A stretch of DNA of 64,000 nt from an uncultured Clostridium sp. (GCA_947648905.1 CANSPP010000003.1:110684-174683); one strand, 5' to 3'. Shown: positions 26,814 to 34,400, counted from the stretch's first letter. Notes: generated by a model from the sequence alone, not told the origin. Program-made: numbers and translations.

Positions 26814-27251
26814 ATGAGCAAATTATATAAAAAATATGTACTATTAAAAGTTAACGATTCTAGTAAAATATATCTTTTTAAATGTGGAATTTTCTATATT
26901 TTCATTCACGATGATGCAAGAATTATGTCTGATTTTCTTAATTTGAAGCTAACTCCTTTAAATCCTATTATTATGAAATGTGGTTTTCCTGTAAAATCTG
27001 CTGATAAATATTTAAATATTCTAAAAAATTCTGAATATAATATCGAAATTGTTCCACCTGATGATATTTCTTCCCCTACTAATATTAAAAATTATATTAC
27101 TTATCAAAATATTTATAATATTGTTAATAATTTTCTAAATGTTAATGTTGATGAGCTTTCTATTTCACAAGCTTTTGATTTACTAACTGATTTACAAAAG
27201 AAATTTCAAAAAATAAAATTAGAAAAGGATATTTATGAAACGAAAAAATAA
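26814..27251 (+). CDS. DGR-associated MutS-domain-I-like protein (MSL), copy 1
   Basis: 145 residues. The pattern SKIYLFKCGIFYIFIHDDARIMSDFLNLKLT, then CGFPVKSADKYLNIL and YNIEIVPP, matches MutS mismatch-recognition domain I (in MutS: FRVGDFYE.F..DA, GVP.HA.D.YL). The rest of MutS is absent. Short MutS-like proteins have been described as accessory genes of DGRs in Firmicutes. It overlaps the RT start by 17 bases, indicating translational coupling. ATG at 26814 is chosen (AAAGG upstream); a GTG three codons earlier overlaps the ribosome binding site. Its role may be in mismatch handling during retrohoming. Confidence 0.75.
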   Translation: MSKLYKKYVLLKVNDSSKIYLFKCGIFYIFIHDDARIMSDFLNLKLTPLNPIIMKCGFPVKSADKYLNILKNSEYNIEIVPPDDISSPTNIKNYITYQNIYNIVNNFLNVNVDELSISQAFDLLTDLQKKFQKIKLEKDIYETKK

Positions 27252-28200
27252 TTTATATCAAGAAATATACAAGTTTGAAAATATATTATCTGCATATAAT
27301 GAAGTATGCAGAAATACTAAAAATAAGAGAAAAGTAGCTAATTATAGACAATATAAATGTATATATATATCTAGGATATACAATACTCTTATTAATAAAT
27401 CATATGTGGTTGGTCCTTATAATATTTTTAAAATATATGAACCAAAGGAAAGAAGAATTGTTAGCCAAACTATGTATGATAAGGTAATTAATCACTTAGT
27501 ATCAAGACACATTCTATATCCTTCATTATTACCTTGTTTGATAGATGCAAATGTAGCTAGTAGAAAGGGAATGGGCACTAAAAGAGGAATTGAATTGGCT
27601 AGTAAATTTCATAGAATTTGTAAAATAAAATATAATACCTACTATATTTTAAAATGTGATATTAGCAAATTTTTTGCTAGTATTGACCACGAAATATTAA
27701 AGCAAAAATTGAAGAGAAGAATTAAAGATACTGATGCCTTAAATATTGTTTTTTCAATTATTGATAGTGATGAAAATGGATTGAGTATAGGTAATATGAC
27801 TAGTCAAGTTTTGGCAATTTTTTATTTAAATGATTTAGATCATTTCATTAAAGAACAGCTAAAAATAAAATATTATGTCCGTTATCAAGACGACTTCTTG
27901 TTATTTCACCCTTCAAAGGAATATTTATCATTTTGTTTAAATCAAATTAGACACTTTTTAAAAAAGGAAAATTTAGCCCTTAACCCTAAAACAGGTCTTT
28001 TTAATAATAAAAGCAATTTTATATTTTTAGGTAGAGACAAATATGGCAACTATGCAAAACATCGAGATGTTAATAGAAAACTAAAAAAAAGATTATATTT
28101 ATACCAAAATGGATTTATTAATTTAAATAGTTTAATTAGTAGTCGTATTTGTTACCATTCATTATGTCCAAGAAAAATAATTAATCCCAAACTTTTATAA
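27235..28200 (+). CDS. DGR reverse transcriptase
   Basis: 321 residues. RT motifs in order: RRIVSQTMYDKVI (motif 1-2 region), CDISKFFASIDHEIL (motif 3, first catalytic Asp, residues 141-155), SIGNMTSQVLAIFYLNDLD (motif 4, the IGN..SQ form seen in DGR and retron RTs), YYVRYQDDFLLF (motif 5, YQDD at 217-220) and FLGRDKYGN (motif 7). It is short, without a maturase or endonuclease domain, as in DGR RTs. With Avd it copies the template RNA and misincorporates opposite adenine. Unlike the usual layout, it is on the strand opposite to the template repeat and converges on it. Confidence 0.92.
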   Translation: MKRKNNLYQEIYKFENILSAYNEVCRNTKNKRKVANYRQYKCIYISRIYNTLINKSYVVGPYNIFKIYEPKERRIVSQTMYDKVINHLVSRHILYPSLLPCLIDANVASRKGMGTKRGIELASKFHRICKIKYNTYYILKCDISKFFASIDHEILKQKLKRRIKDTDALNIVFSIIDSDENGLSIGNMTSQVLAIFYLNDLDHFIKEQLKIKYYVRYQDDFLLFHPSKEYLSFCLNQIRHFLKKENLALNPKTGLFNNKSNFIFLGRDKYGNYAKHRDVNRKLKKRLYLYQNGFINLNSLISSRICYHSLCPRKIINPKLL

Positions 28201-28211
28201 TTATTTTAAAA

Positions 28212-28233
28212 GAGTAGCATTTATGCTACTCTA
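28212..28233 (-). terminator. Hairpin between RT and template repeat
   Basis: AGAGTAGCAT-TT-ATGCTACTCT, perfect 10-bp stem. On the minus strand it is followed by TTTT, so it best terminates the template RNA; it may also protect the RT mRNA 3' end. Confidence 0.75.
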
Positions 28234-28387
28234 AAAACAGTTCTAAGATTTACTTCCTTTCACATTTTCTGTTACTAACAAATAAATCTATCTATTTTTA
28301 TTTTATCGTATTTCTACGAAAGGACATAGTTTGTTTCTATATTATCTCTTATGCAAGTTATACTTACATAACCACAGTTTATAGAAG
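28234..28387 (-). ncRNA. DGR template-RNA 3' spacer (structured)
   Basis: 154 nt between the template repeat and its terminator, transcribed with the template on the minus strand. It contains a hairpin with a 9-bp stem (28349-28371) and a TCGTA-GAAA-TACGA hairpin with GNRA loop (28306-28319). In the Bordetella phage DGR a spacer of about 140 nt downstream of TR binds RT-Avd and primes cDNA synthesis; this segment has matching position and size, so the same role is inferred. Confidence 0.55.
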
Positions 28388-28544
28388 CTACAGGGCGCAC
28401 ACCGGCACAGTTCTCATTCTCGTTGCCATTCGAATTGAACATATTGTTGGTACCTGCGTTAACACTGCCATCGTCATCGTTAACCATACCAGGCCCGAAG
28501 TTAGCATAGTCTGAATTCACATTGCCCCCGCGAGAAGCTAGCCA
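28388..28544 (-). repeat. DGR template repeat (TR)
   Basis: 157 nt that align without gaps to the variable repeat at 29506-29662 (offset +1118). Twelve positions differ (28412, 28418, 28430, 28436, 28448, 28455, 28474, 28480, 28501, 28517, 28522, 28523) and every one is a T on the plus strand, meaning A in the template RNA; six became T and six became G in the coding strand. 27 other template adenines and all 118 non-adenine positions are unchanged. The template is rich in AAC/AAT codons, the usual DGR design. It starts 7 bases after the avd stop. Confidence 0.96.
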
Positions 28545-28551
28545 CTTACAA

Positions 28552-28908
28552 CTATGCCCTGTTTTCTTTTATGGCTTTAATCCAACCTAATGTATATTTT
28601 AAAATATCATCAATTTTTTCCCCAAATTTTACATATTTTTTACTATTAATAATTTGTTTTTCATAGCATATATTAAGTAAAAAATCTATAATTTTAACTT
28701 TTGCAATTACTTCTTCTAATAACTTTCTCTTTTCAACTATATCTGTTGTTACGTTCGCTCTATAAGCAAGTTCCAATAAATCATAACTGCTATTTCTTAT
28801 TCTATTTTTTAATTCTATATCTTTTTTAGGAAAATTGTCTAAATTATTGTCTATATGTATTATTAACTCTCTTATAAAATTAATTATTTTGAATTTTTCC
28901 TGTTTCAT
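28552..28908 (-). CDS. avd: DGR accessory variability determinant (Avd)
   Basis: 118 residues, almost entirely helical (four-helix bundle: about 8-25, 31-50, 59-85, 92-115) with basic faces. The pattern RNSSYDLLELAYRAN and FLLNICYEKQIINSKKY resembles the Avd/23S-intervening-sequence protein family. Avd forms a pentameric barrel that binds the RT and the template RNA and is essential for mutagenic cDNA synthesis. Start overlaps the MutS-like gene upstream by 29 bases; the stop is immediately followed by the template repeat. Position and fold together make the assignment strong. Confidence 0.85.
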   Translation of the reverse strand: MKQEKFKIINFIRELIIHIDNNLDNFPKKDIELKNRIRNSSYDLLELAYRANVTTDIVEKRKLLEEVIAKVKIIDFLLNICYEKQIINSKKYVKFGEKIDDILKYTLGWIKAIKENRA

Positions 28909-29341
28909 TTATAATTTCTTCCATCTTTTTTATTTTTTCTTTTATTGTCTTTTCTTCTATATTTTCTATTATATAATTATATATTTTTTCAGCACTTGTT
29001 TTTATCTTTATATATTTTTGTGCTTTTTCAAACCATTTAGTATATGTATTTAAATTTTTATTGTCTGATTTTTCTTCAACTTCATAATTATTTCTTCTAT
29101 CTACTACAATATAATTAATTTTACTATTTTCTAGTCTTGATACTACTTTTGGAAAAGATTGTTTTGGGAATGCACAAGAATATATATTATTTTCTTTAAT
29201 TTTCATTAATTTATATTTAAATATATATGATAGAATATATGCATCTTTTCCATATGCATAATAAAATTTACCAATACTAACTAGTATTATATCTTCTGAA
29301 TGTATTTGCTTTATATTTCCTACTATATTTATTATTCCCAT
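28880..29341 (-). CDS. DGR-associated MutS-domain-I-like protein (MSL), copy 2
   Basis: 153 residues. SEDIILVSIGKFYYAYGKDAYILSYIF, then CAFPKQSFPKVVSRLENSKINYIVVD, has the same MutS domain I order as copy 1 (aromatic FYY/FYI recognition motif, then a P-x..YL-like helix). The C-terminus is a long helix. It is encoded between the variable target and avd on the minus strand. The two copies are clearly diverged, so they may have distinct partners (one coupled to RT, one to Avd). Confidence 0.72.
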   Translation of the reverse strand: MGIINIVGNIKQIHSEDIILVSIGKFYYAYGKDAYILSYIFKYKLMKIKENNIYSCAFPKQSFPKVVSRLENSKINYIVVDRRNNYEVEEKSDNKNLNTYTKWFEKAQKYIKIKTSAEKIYNYIIENIEEKTIKEKIKKMEEIINETGKIQNN

Positions 29342-29367
29342 TCTCTTTATTCCTTTTCGCGCTTAGT

Positions 29368-29392
29368 CCAAGAAGACCAAAGGCCTTCTTGG
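29368..29392. promoter_or_regulatory. Hairpin downstream of variable gene
   Basis: CCAAGAAG and CTTCTTGG with a 9-base loop, in the gap between the variable protein and the MutS-like gene. No T-run, so not a typical terminator. DGRs often need a hairpin/cruciform downstream of VR; this one is about 110 bp from the VR end, farther than in Bordetella phage. Confidence 0.4.
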
Positions 29393-29404
29393 TTACTAAT
29401 TTTT

Positions 29405-30817
29405 TTACTGTGGTTCTCCTGATCCTCCAGAAAAATTCCATCTTTCTTCTGTTTTGTTTCCTATTCTAGGTACTTCTTTTTCTGTGATACCAGATTTTAG
29501 AGAAACTACAGGGCGCACACCGGCACAGTACTCATCCTCGTTGCCATACGAATCGAACATATTGTAGGTACCCGCGTTAACACTGCCATCGCCATCGCTA
29601 ACCATACCAGGCCCGAAGCTAGCATAGTCTGAATACACAAAGCCCCCGCGAGAAGCTAGCCAGTATGCTGCACCTTGCTGAAATTCTACATTATCAAATA
29701 ACATATTATATATTCTTTCATTTGTTAATTCTACTGACGTTGCTGGTAACGTTGATATTGCTACTTTTATATTTGTTTGAGTTGTTGCTAATTTTGCTAT
29801 TTCTCTCTCTATAGATTTAATTTTTCCAACATCATTATTTTTTAATTCTACAGCATAATAATATCCATTTACTGTTCCTGTTACAGTAGTCTGTTGTTTG
29901 CCATTTAACCAACTTTCTGGTGTATATTGATTTTCAAAACTATATGGCTCCTCATATTGTTTACCACCATAATGTACATCTAAATTGACCTCTTTTATTT
30001 TTTCTGGTGTTGTTATTCCTGTTATTTCATCAACATCTTTTTGTGTTACACTTCTTGCTTCCCCATACTCTGTTGTATATAAACTACATAAATCGTTTAA
30101 TACTATTTCTGAATTTAAGTATCCTTTTGCTCCATATAAATGTAAATATGGGTCATTTTCTCCATTATTACTTTTCATTGGTCTTCCTGATATTAGTTTT
30201 ATTCCTCCTGTTGTTTTGTCTTTCCCTAATACTCTCCAATTTAATTGGTTCTTTGATGCTTCATACACTTGATCACTTTCATATCCTGTATCTACTGCAT
30301 TTGCTCTTTTAATCCCTGTTGTTGGATTTTTATAATCCACATAATCTCCTATATGCAAATGTTCTTCATCTGTACAATTTCCACTTTCATTTGTACAACC
30401 ATCTGCCACTGCTTTGTCATACATATCAGCTAATGTTAATCCTACGGCTGAACCCAACACTCCAAAATCTATTTCAATTCCACCAATTGTTATTACATCT
30501 ATTGGATTTTCTTCATCAGTTAGTTTTGCTACTTCTTCTGGTGTTAGTTTTCTTTCGGCACTTAATTCTGCTATTACTTCTGCTCTTGTTCTTTTAGTTC
30601 CCTTGCCATACTCTGCTGATACATTCTCTATTGCTGCTAAATTTACATAGTCTTGTACTTCTCCTCCTCTTGTTGCGTCTTTTGCTTGTACTGCTTTTGT
30701 TAGTATTCCATTGTCTCCTGTTAATGTTGCTATTGCTACACCTGCTAATATTAGTAACACTATTATTGTGATTACTAGTGCTATTAGCGTAATTCCTTTT
30801 GCTTCGTTTTGTTTCAT
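29405..30817 (-). CDS. DGR target: pilin-like surface protein with C-terminal variable domain
   Basis: 470 residues. The N-terminus KGITLIALVITIIVLLILAG is a type III/IV-pilin-like prepilin signal (cleavage after Gly8; the usual Glu at +5 is replaced by Ala). The middle is a helical and beta-rich ectodomain. The C-terminal part (about 375-445) with YWLASRGG..., FGPGMV and CAGVRPVVSL resembles the C-type-lectin/formylglycine-enzyme-like folds that carry DGR variable regions. VR encodes residues about 386-438; a 32-residue tail follows. Ten residues differ from template coding (to Phe, Tyr, Ser, Gly, Asp). It is expected to be displayed on the cell surface and to bind variable ligands. Confidence 0.9.
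   Translation of the reverse strand: MKQNEAKGITLIALVITIIVLLILAGVAIATLTGDNGILTKAVQAKDATRGGEVQDYVNLAAIENVSAEYGKGTKRTRAEVIAELSAERKLTPEEVAKLTDEENPIDVITIGGIEIDFGVLGSAVGLTLADMYDKAVADGCTNESGNCTDEEHLHIGDYVDYKNPTTGIKRANAVDTGYESDQVYEASKNQLNWRVLGKDKTTGGIKLISGRPMKSNNGENDPYLHLYGAKGYLNSEIVLNDLCSLYTTEYGEARSVTQKDVDEITGITTPEKIKEVNLDVHYGGKQYEEPYSFENQYTPESWLNGKQQTTVTGTVNGYYYAVELKNNDVGKIKSIEREIAKLATTQTNIKVAISTLPATSVELTNERIYNMLFDNVEFQQGAAYWLASRGGFVYSDYASFGPGMVSDGDGSVNAGTYNMFDSYGNEDEYCAGVRPVVSLKSGITEKEVPRIGNKTEERWNFSGGSGEPQ
29506..29662 (-). repeat. DGR variable repeat (VR)
   Basis: Recipient of template information, inside the target gene. Differences from TR are solely at adenines. The 24 bases at its 3' end (coding sense, 29506-29529) are identical to TR, GC-rich and nearly free of A, as expected for the initiation of mutagenic homing site; beyond it, similarity decays over about 17 bases (IMH versus IMH*). 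Confidence 0.95.
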
Positions 30818-30871
30818 TTTTCAAAGCTCCTTTCTTTTGTTCGTTTATTTGTTATTTTCATTAACATCCAT

Positions 30872-30900
30872 ATTATATTAAAACCTTTTTTAAAATGCAA
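30872..30900 (-). promoter_or_regulatory. Promoter of DGR target operon
   Basis: On the minus strand TTGCAT, 17-bp spacer, TATAAT, about 50 bases upstream of a GAAAGGAG ribosome binding site and the target ATG. It would drive target, MutS-like 2, avd and template RNA. Confidence 0.75.
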
Positions 30901-31040
30901 TAGTTTTTTGAGAAAAAGTGTTAATTTTATTCACGGTTTATAGTATTTTTTCTAATTAAGGGAATAATTATAATTAGTATTATTCACTTTTTAATGTATT
31001 TGCATAATGATATTATATATAAAGAAAGTAGGTGTTAAGT

Positions 31041-31379
31041 TTGCTTATTACAAGTAATGATGTATTAAAAACAATTGGAAATAAAATAAAACAAGCTAGA
31101 TTATCAAATAAATATACACAAGACTATGTATCAGAAAATGTTGATATTTCAACAGATTTACTTAGAAACATAGAAAATGGTAGAAATATTGGTAGTATTC
31201 CTACTTTATTAAATTTGTGTAATTTTTTAAAAATATCTCCTAATTACCTATTCTCTGAACTTCTAACTTTTCAAGAAAAAACACTTGATACTGATTTAAG
31301 TAATTATATTAATAAATTGTCAAAAGAAAATAAAGATGTATTGAAAGAAATTATTATTCATATTGATAAACATTATTAA
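31041..31379 (+). CDS. XRE-family helix-turn-helix regulator
   Basis: About 113 residues. The N-terminal HTH is classical: IGNKIKQARLSNKYTQDYVSENVDIS followed by LLRNIENGRNIGSIPTLLNLCNFLKISPNYLF. A short helical C-terminus follows. Start is either TTG at 31041 or GTG at 31032; AGTAGGTG precedes the TTG by a suitable distance. It is divergent from the DGR target operon with a 220-bp shared promoter region, so it may control the DGR. A terminator follows. Confidence 0.85.
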   Translation: MLITSNDVLKTIGNKIKQARLSNKYTQDYVSENVDISTDLLRNIENGRNIGSIPTLLNLCNFLKISPNYLFSELLTFQEKTLDTDLSNYINKLSKENKDVLKEIIIHIDKHY

Positions 31380-31406
31380 AGAAGTTGGCTATTCGCCAAC
31401 TTCTTT
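31378..31406 (+). terminator. Intrinsic terminator after XRE gene
   Basis: AAAGAAGTTGGC, TATTC loop, GCCAACTTCTTT directly at the stop codon. Confidence 0.85.
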
Positions 31407-31537
31407 ATTTCAAAATACACCTTTCTTGCATTTTCAGTTTTTCTGTGGTATTATATTTTCAAATTATTTTTTATCATTTATTTCTTAATAATTTTTATCT
31501 TATTTACCCCAATTTATAAAACAATATAAGGAGCGTG

Positions 31538-32365
31538 ATGCATATAGAACTTTTAAGTCTAAAAAACGATTATACTTTTAAAAGAATTTTTGGCTATCAC
31601 GGAAACGAAGCAATAACAATAGATTTGCTGAACTCTATCTTAAAAGATAAAGTTTCAAAAATTAATTTAAACTGTGAAAAAATTCTTGAAAAAGATTTAT
31701 ACGATGATAAAATTGGCATATTAGATATCCGTGCTACTATAAATGATAACATCGATTGTGATATCGAAATGCAGGTCGTTGATAAAGATAATATCGAAAA
31801 AAGGTTACTTTTTTATTTAAGCAAAATGTATACAGGAAATTTAACTCAAGGTACTGATTATTCTAAACTAAAAAAATGTATAGCGATTTTATTCACTGAT
31901 TTTAATCTAACAAATTTATCTCATATTCCTAAATATTTAACTAAGTGGAACTTTAGAGAAGAAGATTATAGTAAAATTATATTGACAGATGCCATAGAAA
32001 TTTATATAATTGAAATGCCTAAAGTTGAGCAATATAGTAAAAACTCAGAATTAGATACTTGGGTGAAATTTATAACTAAGTCAGGAGATATTGATATGGA
32101 AAATTCTAATGATGCTATAAAAAAAGCTAAAGAAGTATTAGAAGAAATTAGTCAAGATGAACATGAAAGATATTTGGCTCATTTAAGACAAAAACATATT
32201 TTAGATCAAAATGCTATTGAGAAAGCTGGTTTTAATAAAGGCTTAGAGAAAGGTGCAAAAGATAGTCAAATTAAAATAGCTAAAAAACTAAAAGCAGAAA
32301 ATTTAGATATAGGCCTAATATCAAGAACTACTGGTTTAACAAAAGAAGAAATAAATAATTTATAA
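31538..32365 (+). CDS. Rpn-family PD-(D/E)XK nuclease/putative transposase
   Basis: 275 residues. SLKNDYTFKRIFG at the N-terminus, DDKIGILDIRATINDNIDCDIEMQVVD (the nuclease core with D..E.Q) and RLLFYLSKMYTGNLTQGTDYSKLKKCIAI are typical of Rpn (PDDEXK_2) recombination-promoting nucleases. The C-terminal 60 residues hold the usual charged helix and an HTH-like ISRTTGLTKEEI segment. Such genes spread horizontally and are common at islands; here it marks the right side of the DGR region. ATG at 31538 is preceded by AAGGAG. Confidence 0.88.
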   Translation: MHIELLSLKNDYTFKRIFGYHGNEAITIDLLNSILKDKVSKINLNCEKILEKDLYDDKIGILDIRATINDNIDCDIEMQVVDKDNIEKRLLFYLSKMYTGNLTQGTDYSKLKKCIAILFTDFNLTNLSHIPKYLTKWNFREEDYSKIILTDAIEIYIIEMPKVEQYSKNSELDTWVKFITKSGDIDMENSNDAIKKAKEVLEEISQDEHERYLAHLRQKHILDQNAIEKAGFNKGLEKGAKDSQIKIAKKLKAENLDIGLISRTTGLTKEEINNL

Positions 32366-32404
32366 TTCTAAAATTTTATTAAGAAATAACTAGAAAAATA
32401 ATTA

Positions 32405-32450
32405 AAACACCATTAATATTCAAATCTACTGAATATTAATGGTGCTTTTT
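32405..32450. terminator. Intrinsic terminator after Rpn gene
   Basis: CACCATTAATATTC and GAATATTAATGGTG, 9-base loop, then a T-run; shared with the convergent pseudouridine synthase gene. Confidence 0.85.
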
Positions 32451-33123
32451 ATTTCAAAATACACCAAGTCCCAACAGGCTCTGGCAAATCTTCAAATGTC
32501 ATCTCTTCCTTTGTTATAGGATGATTTATTGTTAGACTATACGCCCACAAAGCAATCTGTTTTCCCTTTCCCCTTGTACCATATTTTTGGTCTCCAAAAA
32601 TACTATGTCCAAAATTAGAAAGTTGCACTCTAATTTGATGATGCCTTCCTGTATGCAAATTTACTTTTACTAAACTTAAATCTTTTACTTCATTATATTT
32701 TAAAACTTCATAATCAAGTTTTGCAAGCTTAGCATTTTTCTTAGTGGCATTTACCACTTTACTTATATTATTTCTTTCATCTTTATACAAATAGTCCTCT
32801 AGGGTTCCCTTTTCCTTGTCAAATTTCCCATCAACAACTGCTAAATAAATTTTCTTTAAGCTTTTTGTTCTTACTTGTTCACTTAGTCTTGAGGCAGCTT
32901 TAGATGTTTTAGCAAACACCATAACTCCGCCAACTGGTCTATCTAACCTATGAACTAGTCCTAAATATACATTTCCTGGCTTATTATATTTTTCTTTAAT
33001 GTAACCTTTTACTAGCGTAAGCATATCCATATCGCCAGTTTTATCGGCTTGTGATGGAATATTGGGTGTTTTTTCTACAATAATTATATGATTATCTTCA
33101 TAAATAACTTTTAAATTTTGCAT
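32449..33123 (-). CDS. RluA-family pseudouridine synthase
   Basis: 224 residues. The catalytic motif LVHRLDRPVGGVMVFAKT is present with the nucleophilic Asp, plus HTGRHHQIRVQLSNFGHSIFGD. It isomerises uridines in rRNA or tRNA; the target is unknown. No S4 domain, so it belongs to the short RluA-like type. The ATG overlaps the stop codon of the upstream methyltransferase by one base (TAATG), implying translational coupling; GGGAGA precedes it. Confidence 0.92.
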   Translation of the reverse strand: MQNLKVIYEDNHIIIVEKTPNIPSQADKTGDMDMLTLVKGYIKEKYNKPGNVYLGLVHRLDRPVGGVMVFAKTSKAASRLSEQVRTKSLKKIYLAVVDGKFDKEKGTLEDYLYKDERNNISKVVNATKKNAKLAKLDYEVLKYNEVKDLSLVKVNLHTGRHHQIRVQLSNFGHSIFGDQKYGTRGKGKQIALWAYSLTINHPITKEEMTFEDLPEPVGTWCILK

Positions 33124-33986
33124 TATTTCTCCCATCTACCATAAATTCCGCAAGGCAAAACTAATTTAGAATTTTCCATTGGAATTCCTATTTCTCCACT
33201 TTCTAATTTTCCTTTATATTGTTTTGCAACTGTTAAACTTAAAATGTTTTGTAAAACAGTGCTTGAGATTCCTGTAGTATATGAATTTATTAAGAAAAAT
33301 AGTGGGTCTTTTGATAATACTTTTGTGCATAATTCTACTAAGTCATATATATTATCTTCAAACTGCCATACTTCTCCTTTTGCGCCTCTTCCATATGAAG
33401 GTGGATCCATAATTATTGCATCATATGTATTTCCTCTTCTGATTTCTCTATTTACAAATTTGACAACGTCATCAACAATAAATCTAACTGGTCTATCTTC
33501 TAACCCTGATGATACAACATTTTCTTTTGCCCAAGTTGTCATACCTTTTGAGCTATCAACGTGGCAAACTGATGCCCCTGCAGATAAGCAAGCAACTGTT
33601 GCTCCTCCTGTATATGCAAATAAATTTAATACTTTTATATCTCTTTTTTCTGATTTAATTTTATTAATCATCCAATCCCAATTAACAGCTTGCTCTGGAA
33701 ATAGTCCTGTATGCTTAAATCCCATTGGTTTGATATTAAAAGTTAAATTTTTGTAATGCACTTGCCATTGCTTAGGAACTTTTTTATTAAATTCCCACGC
33801 ACCTCCACCACTTTTGCTTCTATGATATGTTGCATTAATCTCTTTCCATTTATTTGGAAAACTTTTATCTTTCCAAATTATTTGTGGGTCTGGTCTTGCT
33901 AAAACCACATCTCCCCATCTCTCTAGTTTTTGCCCATCGGCCATATCTAAAATTTTATAATCTTTCCATTCACTTGCTAACTTCAT
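33123..33986 (-). CDS. Class I SAM-dependent rRNA methyltransferase (RlmI/RlmK-like)
   Basis: 287 residues. SAM-binding motif VLNLFAYTGGATVACLSAGA, acidic loop VCHVDSSKGMTTWAKEN and catalytic MDPPSYGRGAKGEVW are those of the RlmI/RlmKL C5/N2-methyltransferase group. Probably modifies 23S rRNA. The N-terminus lacks a PUA domain. It forms a two-gene operon with the pseudouridine synthase, an RNA-modification unit. Confidence 0.88.
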   Translation of the reverse strand: MKLASEWKDYKILDMADGQKLERWGDVVLARPDPQIIWKDKSFPNKWKEINATYHRSKSGGGAWEFNKKVPKQWQVHYKNLTFNIKPMGFKHTGLFPEQAVNWDWMINKIKSEKRDIKVLNLFAYTGGATVACLSAGASVCHVDSSKGMTTWAKENVVSSGLEDRPVRFIVDDVVKFVNREIRRGNTYDAIIMDPPSYGRGAKGEVWQFEDNIYDLVELCTKVLSKDPLFFLINSYTTGISSTVLQNILSLTVAKQYKGKLESGEIGIPMENSKLVLPCGIYGRWEK

Positions 33987-34054
33987 AAATTTATAAGTAG
34001 TAAAAAAATACTACTATCCTCCTCACTTCAGAATAGTAATATTTTAACACATTT

Positions 34055-34264
34055 TTAAATATTTTGCAAAATTCTCATAAAGCTATATATCATAGCTATA
34101 TTCAAACACGAAAACATTACAAAAGCTATGCTTGCTGTTGTAATCAACTTATGCGTCTTCATAAACCTTGAAATCTTGCTAAAAACTCTTTCCTTCTTTA
34201 TCACTAGCTTGTCCAGCTTTGTATCATATCTCACTTCAAAAAATTTTTCTTTTGCAATCTCCAT
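34055..34264 (-). CDS. Small single-helix membrane protein
   Basis: 69 residues: a basic N-terminal half (KLDKLVIKKERVFSKISRF) followed by one or two hydrophobic segments (about 40-66). A strong AAGGGGG ribosome binding site supports it. No family recognised and no obvious partners. Codon use matches the native genes. Confidence 0.6.
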   Translation of the reverse strand: MEIAKEKFFEVRYDTKLDKLVIKKERVFSKISRFMKTHKLITTASIAFVMFSCLNIAMIYSFMRILQNI

Positions 34265-34371
34265 AAAAATTTCCCCCTTAACATTTATATCTATATATGT
34301 ATATTCACAAAAAAAACTTTTATGACAAAACTTTTAATTTTTTTGCTAGTTTTCCAAAACTGTTGTCAAAT

Positions 34372-34400
34372 TTGATTTTTTCTTTATTTTGTAGTATAAT
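34372..34400 (+). promoter_or_regulatory. Promoter of gene at 34444
   Basis: TTGATT, 17-bp spacer, TATAAT. The predicted leader begins with a GGTTAT-TGCCGG-ATAACC hairpin, then AGGAGG. Confidence 0.8.

Noticed and set aside
27235-28200. Group II intron or retron RT
   Set aside because: No maturase or endonuclease domain, no intron structure or msr/msd; the adjacent TR/VR pair with A-specific changes identifies a DGR.
28314-28520. 68-residue ORF on the minus strand resembling the target C-terminus
   Set aside because: It is the template repeat read as protein (all Asn where the target has variable residues) and runs into the spacer; no ribosome binding site. It is a non-coding template, not a gene fragment.
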